Shown: piece after piece, positions 1-11,340 of the stretch
How the letters are laid out: every line of letters begins with the position of its first letter
Numbering within the stretch: the stretch's first letter is position 1
Source of the DNA: Pyrrhosoma nymphula
Lineage: Eukaryota; Arthropoda; Insecta; Odonata; Coenagrionidae
DNA length: 64,000 bases
Reading direction: 5' to 3'
Assembly (NCBI GenBank): GCA_963573305.1
Contig: OY754331.1
Coordinates: 12,496,868-12,560,867 of the forward strand
Translations under genes and position numbers: made by a program
The notes under the pieces: model-generated
Databases searched by the model: none
What the model was told of the DNA's origin: nothing
What the model saw: the letters and a program-made list of their open reading frames with translations, nothing else

Positions 1-640
1 ATTGATTATAGAACTTCAAAGGCCTTAAACATGATTCTGGTTTTATGCGCGCAGCATTTCTGTAAAACAAAGGGGATTGTTCTTAGTGAGTAATCATTTA
101 TTAAAGCGATTGTTCGCCCAGCGAGTATCTTCAATGAATTCATGAATTTTGTGGACAAAAGTTGGTTGATATTTCTAGAACTTAACAAATTTTGTAGGTA
201 ACATTATGATATCCTCAGTTTTCCTTTCGACGCTTACATTTGCTTTAATTTAACTGCACCTAAGGTGGGTCTACCTCTCCAATAACCTCCATTTATCGGC
301 CTTGAAAAGTATTTTATTTTATAAGCTGAGCAGTTTAATACTAAGTGGGGATGGTCACATACTGGTGGATATTCAATTTCGCATGAAACAGCAAAACACT
401 CTGTGTGACGTGAATACATTCAGTGACTCCACAATTTTCAAAATCCAGTCACGTGAAACGGAAGACTCAGGTCTAAGATAGTCGAAACCAATCGTGCACT
501 GAAAGCAATAACTCCCCCGAAATCTTTCACGCTCTTGCTCGATCTTTATCGTTCGCTCTTGTGTGCGGCTTCGGGAATTTGTTCGGTGGGATGACATCCA
601 GAGGGGGAAGGGGACACAACAAGCCAGTGGACGGGAGAGG
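1..640. other. unassigned single-copy-like DNA
   Basis: The reading frames here are short and match no family I recognise. Base composition is mixed and there is no visible repeat structure. I see nothing I can annotate. Confidence 0.5.
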
Positions 641-654
641 AAGAAGCTGGTGTG

Positions 655-1512
655 TGTTTTTATTTTTGTTGCCGGGAGTGGGAGGTGAATGATGAAGTGA
701 AAGATGTCACCATTTTGAATCGATTACAAACCACAGAGGAGATGAAAAAATTGAGTAAAGCGAATGCCCTGTTACTCCCTCAGAGGGTCGAAAGGTCAAG
801 TGGAGAATACTGGTAATGGATGCTTCTGGGGAGGTCATGCTGAAGAAGAAGTGAAAAAAACCAAGACTTGGGAGTTTGGGGGAGTGGGAAGGCATAAGGG
901 GTGGGGGAGATAGTCCGAAGAGGAGTTTCTGTGCGGGGATTTGATGCGGGGGGATAAATTGGACGCAGGGATCGGGGCGGTGGGGGAGGGGCGAGCTGAG
1001 CCCTAAAGGGGTTCGGTGGGGTGGGAGAGGTAAATGGTAAGGAGGAGGAGGGGTGGGAGAGAGATGCAAAGGAGGAGGATATTTGCAAGGGGGGAGGGAG
1101 GGGGGTGGGAGGGTGAAAAGGGCAGAGAGGAGGTTAAGATGGACTTAACCAAGCGTAGAAGGTCCTCTTTGCTAAAATCTCCGCCCTCTAGGAAACGGAT
1201 TTCGTTCGTCCAATCTTCCTCCGGAGAGTCCCATTGCTTGAGGGGCGTCTCACCCCCGCCCCCCCCCCCCACCCCCTCCCTCCACCCGGACCCGAGCAGT
1301 CCCAATCTCTTCACCCCCCCCCCCCCCCATCCTCCCGACTCTCCCACATAAGCATACCAAACATCCTTGGCGTAAACCACAAGACCTCTCCCCCCCCCAC
1401 CTCTCCATCGCCGCCACCTTCCCATCCTCCCGCCCCACTCTTCTCCCCCCCCCATCTTCCCTCTCCGGAATCCGTTCCGCTTGCTCTCTCTCTCTCTCCC
1501 CCCCCCACTTCC
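655..1512. repeat. purine-to-pyrimidine low-complexity block
   Basis: From about 655 to 1140 the plus strand is almost pure G/A (GGGGGAG, GGAGGAGG runs). From about 1240 to 1512 it is almost pure C/T, with poly-C runs of more than ten bases near 1258-1272 and 1312-1328 and a (TC)n run near 1485-1498. The switch falls around 1145-1235. Open frames on both strands (P/S-rich and G/R-rich) follow from the composition and are not credible proteins. Confidence 0.8.
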
Positions 1513-1639
1513 ACTCCTTGGGCAGGTTCCAATATTGCATTCGCAACTTAACGATATTGACTCACTCTACGCATCCCAGGAGTTGGTGCACATTATTCGT
1601 CGTAGGCCTCGTATTGGTTTGCGATTCCGAGAATTTTAT

Positions 1640-1758
1640 AATTTTCTGCATGCTGATTGGCATGCACGGAACTCAATATCAGTTTCTTCGTCATTCCTTC
1701 AACAAGGTCTGTCGTAAAGCCCCGCGCCTTGATTGGTGCTCTGTTTTCGTGCACGTAA
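1640..1758 (+). repeat. diverged repeat, copy 1 (partner at 3190-3320)
   Basis: This stretch and 3190-3320 align in the same orientation. Shared landmarks are ATAATTTT-TGCA, CTGATT, CATGCAC, AACTCAA and CAGTTT, followed about 75-80 bases later by a second related unit, TGATYGGTG ... CACGTAA. The two places therefore look like diverged copies of one short two-unit repeat. The inverted-end element at 1759-2324 begins directly after CACGTAA of this copy. Confidence 0.45.
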
Positions 1759-2324
1759 GGGGCCATTCAAGTATTAGGCAAGGCGATTGTGGCCGCTCTT
1801 TAACCCCCCTCCCCTTCCCCATGTAAGACAGCGTAAGATTTCATGAACCCATCCTCTCCCCATCTTACGTAAGTTGTCATATAAATTTTTAAAACCATGC
1901 ACGTAGATAACGATATACATATATGGGCGATTCCCTGTCCAAGTGTGCAAAAATTCAACTCACCCCCTCCGGTGCTATTTTTAAAAGTGATAATAAATAA
2001 ATTTAGAAATATAATAGTTTGGCCGGATATTGATGTTGGTTTTCGAGCTTTCGCAATTCGCAGCAAATGCAATCGTAAAGACATGATCATACGTTGTTCT
2101 GTTATTTATCGTCAATTCAAGCGTACCGCCGCCCGCCGCGGTAATCCGACAAAGAAAATGTTTTTGTCCGACAATAATGAAAAATATGATCGATCTCACA
2201 AGTGACTAAAACCTTACGTATGATTATCTCGGATCTGCTAACTCCCCTACGACGTAAGACAATGCAAGGAAAACTCAACCCCTCCTCTCCCCCATAAACG
2301 TCTTACGTAATACTTGAATGACCC
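1759..2324. mobile_element. MITE-like element with inverted ends
   Basis: The left end GGGGCCATTCAAGTATTA (1759-1776) is matched by the reverse complement of the right end TAATACTTGAATGACCC (2308-2324), so the element is about 566 bp with roughly 16-18 bp inverted ends. Subterminal direct repeats occur inside: GTAAGACA...CTCTCCCC...CTTACGTAA is seen near 1822-1872 and again near 2251-2310. No transposase-like frame is present, so it would be non-autonomous. The flanks are GTAA on the left and TTAA on the right, which could be an imperfect 4-bp target duplication. The superfamily is not determined. Similar CATTCAAGTATTACGTAA ends are, from memory, common in insect genomes. Confidence 0.6.
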
Positions 2325-3889
2325 TTAACTTAAGATGAAGTCTCAAAACGAATATAACCAAAATTTTGAGATAAACTTAAGGCATAGTATTGATAAAAAT
2401 AGCACGAAAATTTTAACGGTATTATGATGTTTAACGGTAATGATCATTGGTAGTATTAACCCCGAATATGGATTTGGTGAAGCTCTCTTTATACTCTTTT
2501 TTCGCTTTATACGTTTTAAGCCGTCTTTTTGATATTCGTCATAATTTTCCTGATGCATTTCATCCTCGCTCTTCCTCAAGAATTATTTCCATTCATTTTT
2601 CCTTCTTTTATAAATGCTAGAGGTTCTTTTATGTCCCAGAATGTGCCCGAAGGCCTTTTGTGTCTTGCAACGTAGGGCTTTCATCGACCATTTTTTTTGT
2701 CATACTCTTTGTAGGACTCCTTCATTAATGATTCACTGAGTTCAATTGATCTTCTCCATTCTTTGATAACGCCATACTGCATTTTCTTCAACCGTTCTCG
2801 TTCTACGTCTCTCATCGTCCAAATTTTACTCTTACGTAAAAGTATAGTTCATGAAAATATTTTAAGAAAGTGGTTTAGAATTTCAAATTTAATATTTTAT
2901 CTTTTAGATAAATTTAGATAGACTCTTATTACGACAGAATGATTTCTTTGCTTGAGTTACTTTTCTCTCTATATACTTCATAATTTTGTTATTACTGTTG
3001 ATTGATCTTTAAAGACCGAATAATTATACCAATTCATCTGGTTCTTGCGGTCCAATTCTCATGGTAGTATTGTGGTCTTGACTTCTCACTCAAACCTACT
3101 TTGAAGATTCTTAACATTAATTTTTAGGATGAATTTATTTACCATTATAGATTTAGTTATTCACGTATTGGTTGCGGTAATTATAAGCAATAATTTTATG
3201 CACCCTGATTAGTGGTCAATTGTCATGCACACAACTCAAAAACAGTTTGTTTGTTCTCATATCATTCGTAAATATATGTTCTCTCTGATCGGTGTCCCGT
3301 TGTCATACACGTAACATGCAAAGGATAAACTTGGTCACTGCGAATTGCAGATGAAAACGCTCCTAAGTTATGACAAGAGTTGGTGGAAAAATTATACGCT
3401 AAATAAACTGAATGGAGGAACGGAAGATGGCTGGAGAAGTAACAGTGGGTCTTTGAGTGCAAATTTAAAAAATTTTTCAATCGAAAATTTACTCCGACCA
3501 AATCTCAAAGAAAAACATCTGCTCATGCGGTGGAACTCACTATACATGCAGTAAATAAAATGATACAATAATTAAATACTTTACAAATTTTGTCTTGATC
3601 AAAGCGTGTTATGAATTGAACTATTGATAGTTATCGACGCGCTATTCGGAATGTGGGTAAATATTATACACAAGTATGTTTTCCTTTTAATTTTAGACTC
3701 GTCGGGGCACCTTTAACTTTCCAGCAACTATTATAATAATTTGAAATGTATATTTCCACGTTTACAAGAAAATCTGTAAATATGTATTCAAATTATAACA
3801 AAACAGATCTCAGATGCGTCATAAGTATACTCGCTAAAATATAATTGTATTGTTAGAGCGAACGTTTCCGCGGTGATGGTGGTTTGTTC
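2325..3889. other. unassigned AT-rich DNA
   Basis: AT-rich sequence without recognisable coding. It holds the second copy of the 1640-type repeat at 3190-3320. Two units, CTGATTAGTGG (3204) and CTGATCGGTG (3284), are spaced by about 80 bases. Confidence 0.5.
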
Positions 3890-3931
3890 TCTGCATTTTC
3901 CGGGTTATCTTCCGCGTCAGTTGGCTATGTT

Positions 3932-3969
3932 GACAACAGATTCGCTGGCTATCCTGCCAGCGTCTTCAG
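3932..3969 (-). ncRNA. hammerhead-ribozyme-like module (PLE), degenerate
   Basis: Read on the minus strand: CTGAAGA, a 6-bp stem (GCTGGC with GCCAGC) around AGGATA, then GAATC-TGTT-GTC. Compared with the intact version at 14789-14826, the GAAAC element has become GAATC, which would break the short helix III. It is probably inactive. Confidence 0.6.
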
Positions 3970-4403
3970 GTTGAAGGTGTTGGTGTGTGGTTTCTGCCTT
4001 GCTTATATACCGTAGGCTGGCTGGGTGCTGCTCTCTGATTGGCTGTTTCTTGGATGAGTCTTTTCCAGGCGCTGTGAAGGTGATACCCGTCCTCTCTGTT
4101 GAAATTCAACGGTGTTTTATGAATTTCTATGGCCTCCTTGATTTGCCGAGGAAAGTATCGGGACTCCTTCGTTAAAAGTTTCGTCTCCTCAAATTTAATG
4201 TCATCGCCAGGTTCTGACCATGCGTGTTCGGCGATGGTGGAAAGTCGGAATTGCTTGTTTTTCGTCGCCCTCTGGTGCTCCTTTATCCGCACATTCATCG
4301 AGCGGCAGGTTTCTCCAATGTAGGATTTTCCGCAGGAGCAAGGCACCTCGTATACCCTCTCGTATAGCTCTTGTGGAAAGGTGTCCTTGGGCCGACACCT
4401 TCG
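3966..4403 (-). pseudogene. GIY-YIG endonuclease domain of a Penelope-like element, fragment
   Basis: The minus-strand frame runs from about 4403 to the stop at 3966 and gives roughly 145 residues of PLE C-terminus. Visible motifs are VYEVPCSCGKSYIGET (the GIY-YIG core, with the first motif changed to RVYEV), then R-x3-R-IKEH, an AEHAW segment, and a FEETKLL...RYFPRQIKEAIEI...NREDGYHL tail typical of PLE nucleases. An upstream ATG at 4527-4529 extends the open frame, but those ~40 residues read through the inverted terminal repeat and are not part of the domain. The reverse transcriptase that normally precedes this domain is missing. The frame is open, yet the element is a truncated relic. 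Confidence 0.85.
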
Positions 4404-4405
4404 AC

Positions 4406-4443
4406 CTGAAGACGCTGGCAGGATAGCCTGCGAAAGTATTATC
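4406..4443 (+). ncRNA. hammerhead-ribozyme-like module (PLE), degenerate
   Basis: Plus-strand partner of 3932-3969: CTGAAGA, stem GCTGGC/GCCTGC with one mismatch, GAAAG-TATT-ATC. The closing C-G of helix III has been lost, so the copy looks decayed. Confidence 0.55.
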
Positions 4444-4486
4444 AACAAGCCAACTGACGCGGAAGATAACCCGGAAAATGCAGAGA

Positions 4487-6138
4487 TCATATAATTGAAT
4501 TGCCGAAAAATCAAATCAGTAAAATGCAATCTTTTTAACTTTTATCCATATATGTCACTAATAAGAGTACGTATACAATCTTTGGTGCTGAATTGTGCAT
4601 AGAAAAAAATCGATCCAATCATATTAATCGACATCATCATCATCAACTATCATTACGAAGATTGGCCAGCTGAAAGTCTACACTCCACTCTTCTCTCAGC
4701 CAACCGCTTTATTCGTTAATAAGTCTTCCCAAGCATAATTTGCCTCGTGTGTGTTGTATTCTAGGCTTTCCTCTGTGATTCATACCATTAATTTGTTTCC
4801 TTGACTATTTTCAAAAGGTTTTTCTGTCGCAAAATGTGTCCAATAACTTTGTCACTTTTTCCTTTCAGAGGTTTCGTCATTCATCTTTTGTCTTCAACTC
4901 TTGGTAGAACTTCTTAATTGATGTTTTTCTCCGTACATTTGCTCTTCATCATTCTTCAATAACACTATTGTTATTCATCATCAAATTTCCGTTACCTCCA
5001 AAATCTTTTGATCCGCAGCTGTTATTCTCCAAGCTCACCGCCACATTAAAATATTCATAATGTTGAAAATTTGATTGTAAATGATCCAACTATTTTCTTC
5101 CTGAAGATTTTCCATCTTGATTTACCGCTCGCGTCTTTTTTTATTTACCTCTTGGAAATCAATTATTTTTGCTCCCACCGCGAGCTGTAAGCGCGGTTGA
5201 CTTGTCAGTAAGGAACGAGGGTCGTTGGGAAATCTTTTGAAGAGGGAGACACCGACCCTCGAGATGAAAAATATTTCTTCGAGCAGCGGGCTCGCCGGAT
5301 TGAATTGAGAAGGGGAGAAGAAAATTTGTAGCATAAGAAATGCTGAAGAGGGATTCGAAACGGATGAAATTATTTTATTTTCACCCTCTTTTAAAACGCG
5401 TCATTCTTCTCCGAGATTGGCTTACCAGTTAAGAGTTATCAGTTCGCTTCACCTACTTCTTCTCCGCGTATTCCTTTTTTTGAATCTCTCCCTCTCTCTC
5501 TCTCTCCAATGCTCCAATACCCTCTACCGTGCCTTCCAAACTCTCCCTTTTTACTCAGCCACTTTTATCACTAGGAACCCCACCTTTTCTCCAGATTTCC
5601 TCCCTCCAAGATAGCTCGTCTTATGCCTGAAGTCGGTTACTTCTTTTTCCCATCCAAATAAGAGACACGCCCTTTAAATAAACTCTCGACATTCAGAAAG
5701 ATTTGAGCAGGGTCTAAAAAATAACGCGACATATTGAGGTTGAAACGGAATGAGATGGCGTGGGTTGCCTCGTGGAGACTCTAAGAAGGATATCCTGTGA
5801 TTGAGGGGGGAGTAATGAAGACGCAAGATTAACATGAAATTCCTGAAATTTCCCTGATATTAGACGGTTCATTTGAACAATCATTAGGCGCACCTGTCCT
5901 TACATCTGTCATTATACGGAGTTAGCCTTTTTCAAATCGTTGTAGCTACAGATTTTTAGTATTTCTACTCTAACCCAATTGATGGTTCGATGTACCGACA
6001 CAAATGGCGGCCTTTTTTCCGCTGTTGCGCAGTGTAAAATTGTCATATCCCTTCTACGTAATATTTTGGTAAATGAACGGCACTAGAAATGGCAAATTCA
6101 ACAGATTCAGGCGAGATATCGTGGAAGTTCTTCATAAT
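4487..6138. other. unassigned DNA
   Basis: No recognisable gene. There is a (CAT)n stretch near 4631-4646 and a (TC)n microsatellite at about 5487-5508. The frames are short and match nothing I know. Confidence 0.5.
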
Positions 6139-6204
6139 ATAAGAGAAACAATTGCAATTGTAATTGCAATTGCAATTTGTGGAAAAGTGCAATTATTTCT
6201 CTTA
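6139..6204. repeat. AATTGC-type short repeat inside an inverted repeat
   Basis: AATTGC/GCAATT units are repeated about five times between 6149 and 6194. They are flanked by AAGAGAAACAATTGCA on the left and TGCAATTATTTCTCTT on the right, which are reverse complements with one mismatch. The DNA could form a hairpin. I see no coding. Confidence 0.6.
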
Positions 6205-6985
6205 AATTTCTCTCTCTCTAGAAATGGCGCTGATTTGCCAAAAAATGTTTAATCTTACTTCATGTTAAAAGGTTTTTACATTATTTTATCGTGGGTCATA
6301 TTGTTCCCGCAAGTTTTGGTTTATGGAATTTGTTATATGAAACAGGTATCTGCAGCCGAGTGAGGTTGTTTTACAGTGATGTCAATGTGTGCTTGGTCTA
6401 ACTTTGGTAAAATCTTGGTTCCACTTATCAGGGCCAATTTACCTGGCACAGTGAAGCGTATACCTCCCTTGTGGTTAGTTGCAGCAAACAAATGAGCATA
6501 GTAAAGCCTGAAGGAGGAATGAGCTGCTACATGGTCAGTCGAACATCAAGCCTTAAGCTTTTGGAGTATAAAATCTTCCGCGAAAATCTCTTTAAACTTT
6601 TCAGCACGCTCGCTTCACGAAAAAAATCGATTACACACCAGTTTTGTTGGTAACTACTTTTTATCTCATTCCTCTCAATCCTTTGAAAATAAAATCATGG
6701 GGAACGTGCTGAACGAACGCCGAAATTTTAATGAAAACAAAAGAGAATTGCATTGGAACCAAAATATTGTTTCCTCTTTTTTCATTCCCCCTAAAAATTG
6801 AGATTTTCCTCTAAAAAAAAACAGTTTTTTCTCTCTCGAATAAGCCGTACTTCTCTTGTTCTATGGCGTTTCTTTTTATTTTTAATTTTCCGCATAAACC
6901 GTGCGGGGATTATGGCCCTTAATTTCCCCAGGGATGCTTTCATTACCCTAATCCGATGCGTGTCGATACTCTCTTTTTTCCCTTT
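6205..6985. other. unassigned DNA
   Basis: Ordinary AT-rich sequence with short frames only. Nothing recognisable. Confidence 0.5.
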
Positions 6986-7400
6986 TGCGCTCTTTGGGGG
7001 CGTGGAGGGGGGGGACTAGGAAGGAGGGGAGGGTCGAGCCGGGAGGGAGGGGGAAGAGGGGTTGAGGTAAGGGTGCTGCACGGAAACGAAGGGAGGAGGA
7101 GGAGGACGAGGGTGACCTCACCTTAGGGGAGGGGGATTAAGGCTGAGGGAATGGTTAGGGACGGGAAAGATGGCAAGGAGAGAGAGAGGATTCCAACTTA
7201 ACTTTTGGGGTTAAGGAGACGATACGTGTGCGGTGTATTTACGAAGTAAATGAGGACCCAAGGATGAAGGGAAAGAGATCTTTCAGGAGAGCAGAGGATC
7301 GCCGGGGCGAAGGAGGTTGGAGGAGGAGGCTGGATGGGGACAGTGGGGGGGGGGTGGAGAAGGTGGCCTTGGAGAAGACGTACGCTCGGAGGAGGATCGG
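6986..7400. repeat. G/A-rich low-complexity tract
   Basis: The plus strand is dominated by GGGAGG, GGAGGA and GAGAGAG runs between about 7000 and 7380, with a (G)9 run near 7346. The overlapping R/G-rich and P/S-rich frames on the two strands are composition effects. Confidence 0.7.
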
Positions 7401-9395
7401 CCGGCCAGACGCGCATACATGCGCCATGTCCCCTCAATTTTTACCCGGGTGTAATGACGTCCTCCACAATCGTGAGTGACGCCTGCGGTCTCTCATTGGT
7501 GACGTATGTGAAAGTGTGGACCTCTGCTGAAACTACGGTATTTGAACACAGAGAGAGATGAGAAAAAATTCTGAAATAAGAATCGAGCCACAGAACTTGA
7601 ATTATTTATCAGGTCTGCACCTACATCTTAATCTGCATACCATTCTTCAATCTGGAATTGCAGACATTAAGATATTGGATATAGTGACGTTTTGAGTCAA
7701 TTTACACTGTTATTTATTCAGAATATGATGACATGATACGCGCTTTTTATCCAATATGTTCGTAGTCGCATTTTGTTGGAATACCCTTGTTTGAAAAAAT
7801 ACGTTCGTCCGGCTTATAAATGTCTTATTTAGAGTTCTGTGGGTTGTAAAATGCACATATGATAAAAATTTGAACCTTGTGCAGATAACGAAGATGGAGT
7901 ATAATGTGTCATGAATCATTGTGACTATAGGGTGTACAATGCATAGGACAAGTAGACTGTTTTAGTATTAGCCATCAGCATTAATATATTAATATGAGCT
8001 CACAGGGTGCACGCATCATCAAATTACTACAGGAACTGACATTTAAGGGACCGAATGAGACTTTTTGTAGATTCAGTCGTTTTATGGCAATTACAAGACT
8101 GCCTATTATATAAAAAAGTTATGTTTCATAACTGCACCAATATGATTAAATTTGAAGCTGCTTCATCGTTGTGAAATGTATTTTTTAGCAATGGCCACTT
8201 GAGCGAAAATGTATCCACTGTAGTATTTTTGGCGTATTTTTTGGATTTTAGATGTAGATTCTTTAGATACATTAACTTACCTCATACAATTAGTGCTGCT
8301 ATTGAAAATCACTGGAATTGAATTCGTCCATTGTTGTGGTTATTATTGGCTAGAAGCAGGATTTTTGGAACGCATCAAATTTACATCCATAGCCCTTAAG
8401 CAAGGAAATGAAATTTAGGGAAATTCATGATAGTTTCATTTGTTGTGCGAAAGGAGTAAAATTTTCTGCCTTTATTTTTAATTACTTAGAAGATCTTTAG
8501 ATAACTAAAGGCAAGGTTTTGTGGAGGAAATGAGACGTTCATTGCGATTGCCAATGATGGGAATCTCTGGAAAACAGCTCAAATTTTCCTCGCAGCATAG
8601 TTTACTGGTTAACGTGTAGTTGGTCTGAAGATTTTGAGCCTGTAAGTTATCCTTGGAGGTACCTACGTCGAAACTACCAACATTTGGAAGACCTTCCATT
8701 AAGAAAATGCCACTATAATCTTGACCAATATACCGAAGATGCTTGTTATCGTTACTGGTGTATGATTGGGTACATTTTGCTAGTATAACCTACAAAATAA
8801 TTAAATCTCGCCAATGGGTAGTAAAAATGTTTACAAAATTCCGAACTACCGTGAAAGGGAACATGGATATCTCGATGTATGTTCGAGGGATTGGTTAAAG
8901 AACATCTCGTTGCCTTTAACAGTTTTTGTAAAATGCCTACTAGCCCTTAGTTTCTCAACCGTAACCCACGACTAAATCAATTTTAATATTTTTTGTGTGG
9001 TCTCAACGGAATCATCGAATTTTATTGCCCGATCATTGTTATCAAATCCAAGTGAAGATCCTTTGTTATTCAATGTTTAGAAAAGGTTTAGATAAGTTTC
9101 CTCAAATCCGAATTGAACTCGAGGGTGTAGCTTCTCGCTAGAACAAGCAAGTATTTTTGACTTTAATGTTTCATTCGGGGCATTAGTGGATGAGCAACCG
9201 TGGGTCGTGGACTGATGAGGGCGGACAGATGAATTTATTCCTACGAACTTGTTACAATTTAATCACAAATTTCACATTTATATGACCGCCTGGAGACATC
9301 AAAGTTGGGAATATTTGAAGAGGCATATAGAAGATTGAATATTTAGCATTAGTATGGTTCCCTTCCGGCGATGTCTCGGCTGTACAGGAAAGCCG
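7401..9395. other. unassigned AT-rich DNA
   Basis: A long stretch with no frame beyond about 70 residues and no recognised repeat. I see no gene here. Confidence 0.5.
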
Positions 9396-9475
9396 GAAAT
9401 AAGAGAGAGGCCCGGGGGGTGTGGGGTTTGAGGGGGCGTAAGGGGTGGGGGGAAGGTAGGGGGGGGGGGATTCTG
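9396..9475. repeat. short G-rich tract
   Basis: G runs of three to ten bases at short spacing (for example near 9414-9419 and 9462-9471), quadruplex-prone on the plus strand. The surrounding sequence is ordinary. Confidence 0.6.
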
Positions 9476-10555
9476 GGAAGATGAATGGAAACACCCCCGG
9501 GAGGTAGGCATCGAAGTCGTCTCAAGAGGGTGTAGTGAGACGATCACAAAGGAGTGCAAATCCCTTCTTACGGATAACTCCTCGAAATCACTGGTTTATC
9601 TTTGTCGTCGTTCGCTCAAAAGGCAAGGCCGAGCGGAAAGGGGAATATTTTGCATCCTATGGAAATAAAATCTCCCCTGCTTTGAAGGAAAGATCTCGGG
9701 ATATTGCTTTTGATCCCAACCGCGGAAAGGGCTGAAATATGCACAGCGAAATCACGCCAGGTAATCAAACGAAAACTTACGATAATGCAGAAAGAGATTA
9801 ATATAGCATTCCGAAAGCGATAGTTGCGCTTTTCCGGGTATTTTAATCCTACTGAAGCAGAGGAAGTGTATAAAGTATTCTCAGTTTTATAAATGAGTTC
9901 AGCCCCATATTTTTTCTCTTTAAGAGTGCTTTCAGTATCTCATGAGTGCGTTGCGGGTAGAACAAATAATATTAGTGCATATAAGAATATTTATACGCTT
10001 AAATTAATATCAGTTCGACGTCGCGTATCAAAGACAAGTGAAGATTTATGCACATATTGATGTGACTAGCTAACCAACCTTACCTCTCTTTCTCTGCATT
10101 TCCCTAATATTTATTCGAACTGTTCATTATTACTATAACTTTTTCCCCCACTTATTCACTCCGCGTTTCCTTACTTGTACCAACGTAATACTCTACTCTC
10201 TTTGCTACGTAAGAAAAATCTACCTTGATGGAGGAAGCAGTGCTTATTAATTACATCTTAAATTTGTATTAAAATCCTGGATATTTAATTGCTAAGTATT
10301 TGTACAATTTAATTTGTATTATTAATATTACCATTGCGCAAAAAACAATTTATAGACAGATATCATGTTAGTTGGGCACGAAAATATGAATTTCCCCGGA
10401 CTCTAAACAAGCAAGCTGATTTACATTTTATAATTGATATTTTTCATCCAAGAGCTAAGTTGTAATCAAATAATGAGAAATGAAACACTATCGCATAATG
10501 CTCTCGTCGCATTGAGCTTGTGTAAGGTCAATGTATTCGTCCTCTCAGGGAAAGG
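9476..10555. other. unassigned DNA
   Basis: AT-rich sequence with short frames. No motif or family recognised. Confidence 0.5.
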
Positions 10556-10559
10556 GAAA

Positions 10560-11340
10560 TCACATGGCGGGAGACTTGTAAACTGCTTGGAACCGCCCTA
10601 CGGGATCACTGGCTTTGCCCGTAACGTTGATGAAGCATCAGAGTCGCAGTCTTGTGAAAAGGACAAGTTTTGCACGGGACGAAATGAAGTGCCAGATAAG
10701 AGTTTATGTGGAGGAGAGATAAGGCTCTCCGGGCTTATCGCAGAGAGGATTGCGAGGGGGACACGAAACGATGCAGTTTAGCGCGCAGCAATGCCTTCGG
10801 CTGCGGGGATGCTGCGGAGCGGCGGAGTTACGGCCGGGTAGTGTTCGCTTTTTATGCGCGTGCGAGGGCCAGTGAGCACGGATTGCACGTAAACGCCCTT
10901 GCCTGCGGTCGGATATATATTGTGCGCGCCCAACAAACCTCGGGTGGCATTATATCAGAATTTTACTTCCCCCAACTTTCCCTTGAGGGGGGTGTTGCTC
11001 GTAAAAGGGTGACGGAGTGGTTTTCGGGGCGGTCGGAAGCCATCGGCCAGAGATTTGCCCGAACGGAATGCATTCAACTCTCGCGCCGTATTTAAATGGA
11101 ACCCAATTGCTGGTGGAACTAAAGCTAAGATCAAATCCATTCTAATCCAGAAGCTTGTACGTGCGCGATTAAAGTAAGCCGATTGCGTCTGAGTTTCCGA
11201 ATACCTGCGGCTTTGCTCCGAGCGCTCTCTCTGCTCTCTTTCAACCGGAAAAATATTATTTTAACACGTCTTCCGCATCGGGGATTAAAACTCTGTACCA
11301 CGTCGTGGTTTCCCTTTGATTTGCTGCGTAATCCTCTCTG
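10560..11340 (+). promoter_or_regulatory. CpG-richer segment with a TATA-like box
   Basis: Between about 10560 and 11340 the sequence becomes markedly richer in CpG than its flanks, with many GCGC, CGCG and CGG words. A TATATAT string lies at about 10914-10920, directly before GTGCGCGCCC. A plus-strand frame of 129 residues (10706-11095) covers the segment but matches nothing I know. Either a promoter/5' exon or a decayed repeat would explain it. This is a weak inference from composition. Confidence 0.25.

Larger units (their letters stand above)
3890..4486. mobile_element. Penelope-like element, inverted-repeat (palindromic) copy
   Basis: Two arms of about 83 bases (3890-3972 and 4404-4486) are near-perfect reverse complements. 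They enclose a minus-strand GIY-YIG endonuclease remnant. Each arm carries a hammerhead-like module (CTGAAGA, stem GCTGGC/GCCAGC, then GAA...). This is the layout of a PLE whose terminal repeats are in opposite orientation, with the reverse transcriptase lost. The family is known to encode a reverse transcriptase followed by a GIY-YIG nuclease and to have terminal repeats containing hammerhead motifs. The assignment here rests on the nuclease fragment plus the ribozyme-like cores. Confidence 0.85.

Noticed and set aside
1003..1551. overlapping proline-rich and glycine-rich frames on both strands
   Set aside because: They come from poly-C/poly-G and GA/CT runs; neither strand shows a start context, splice sites or a family.
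4404..4529. N-terminal ~40 residues of the frame ending at 3966 as part of the nuclease
   Set aside because: These codons run through the inverted terminal repeat of the PLE and are not homologous to the nuclease domain.
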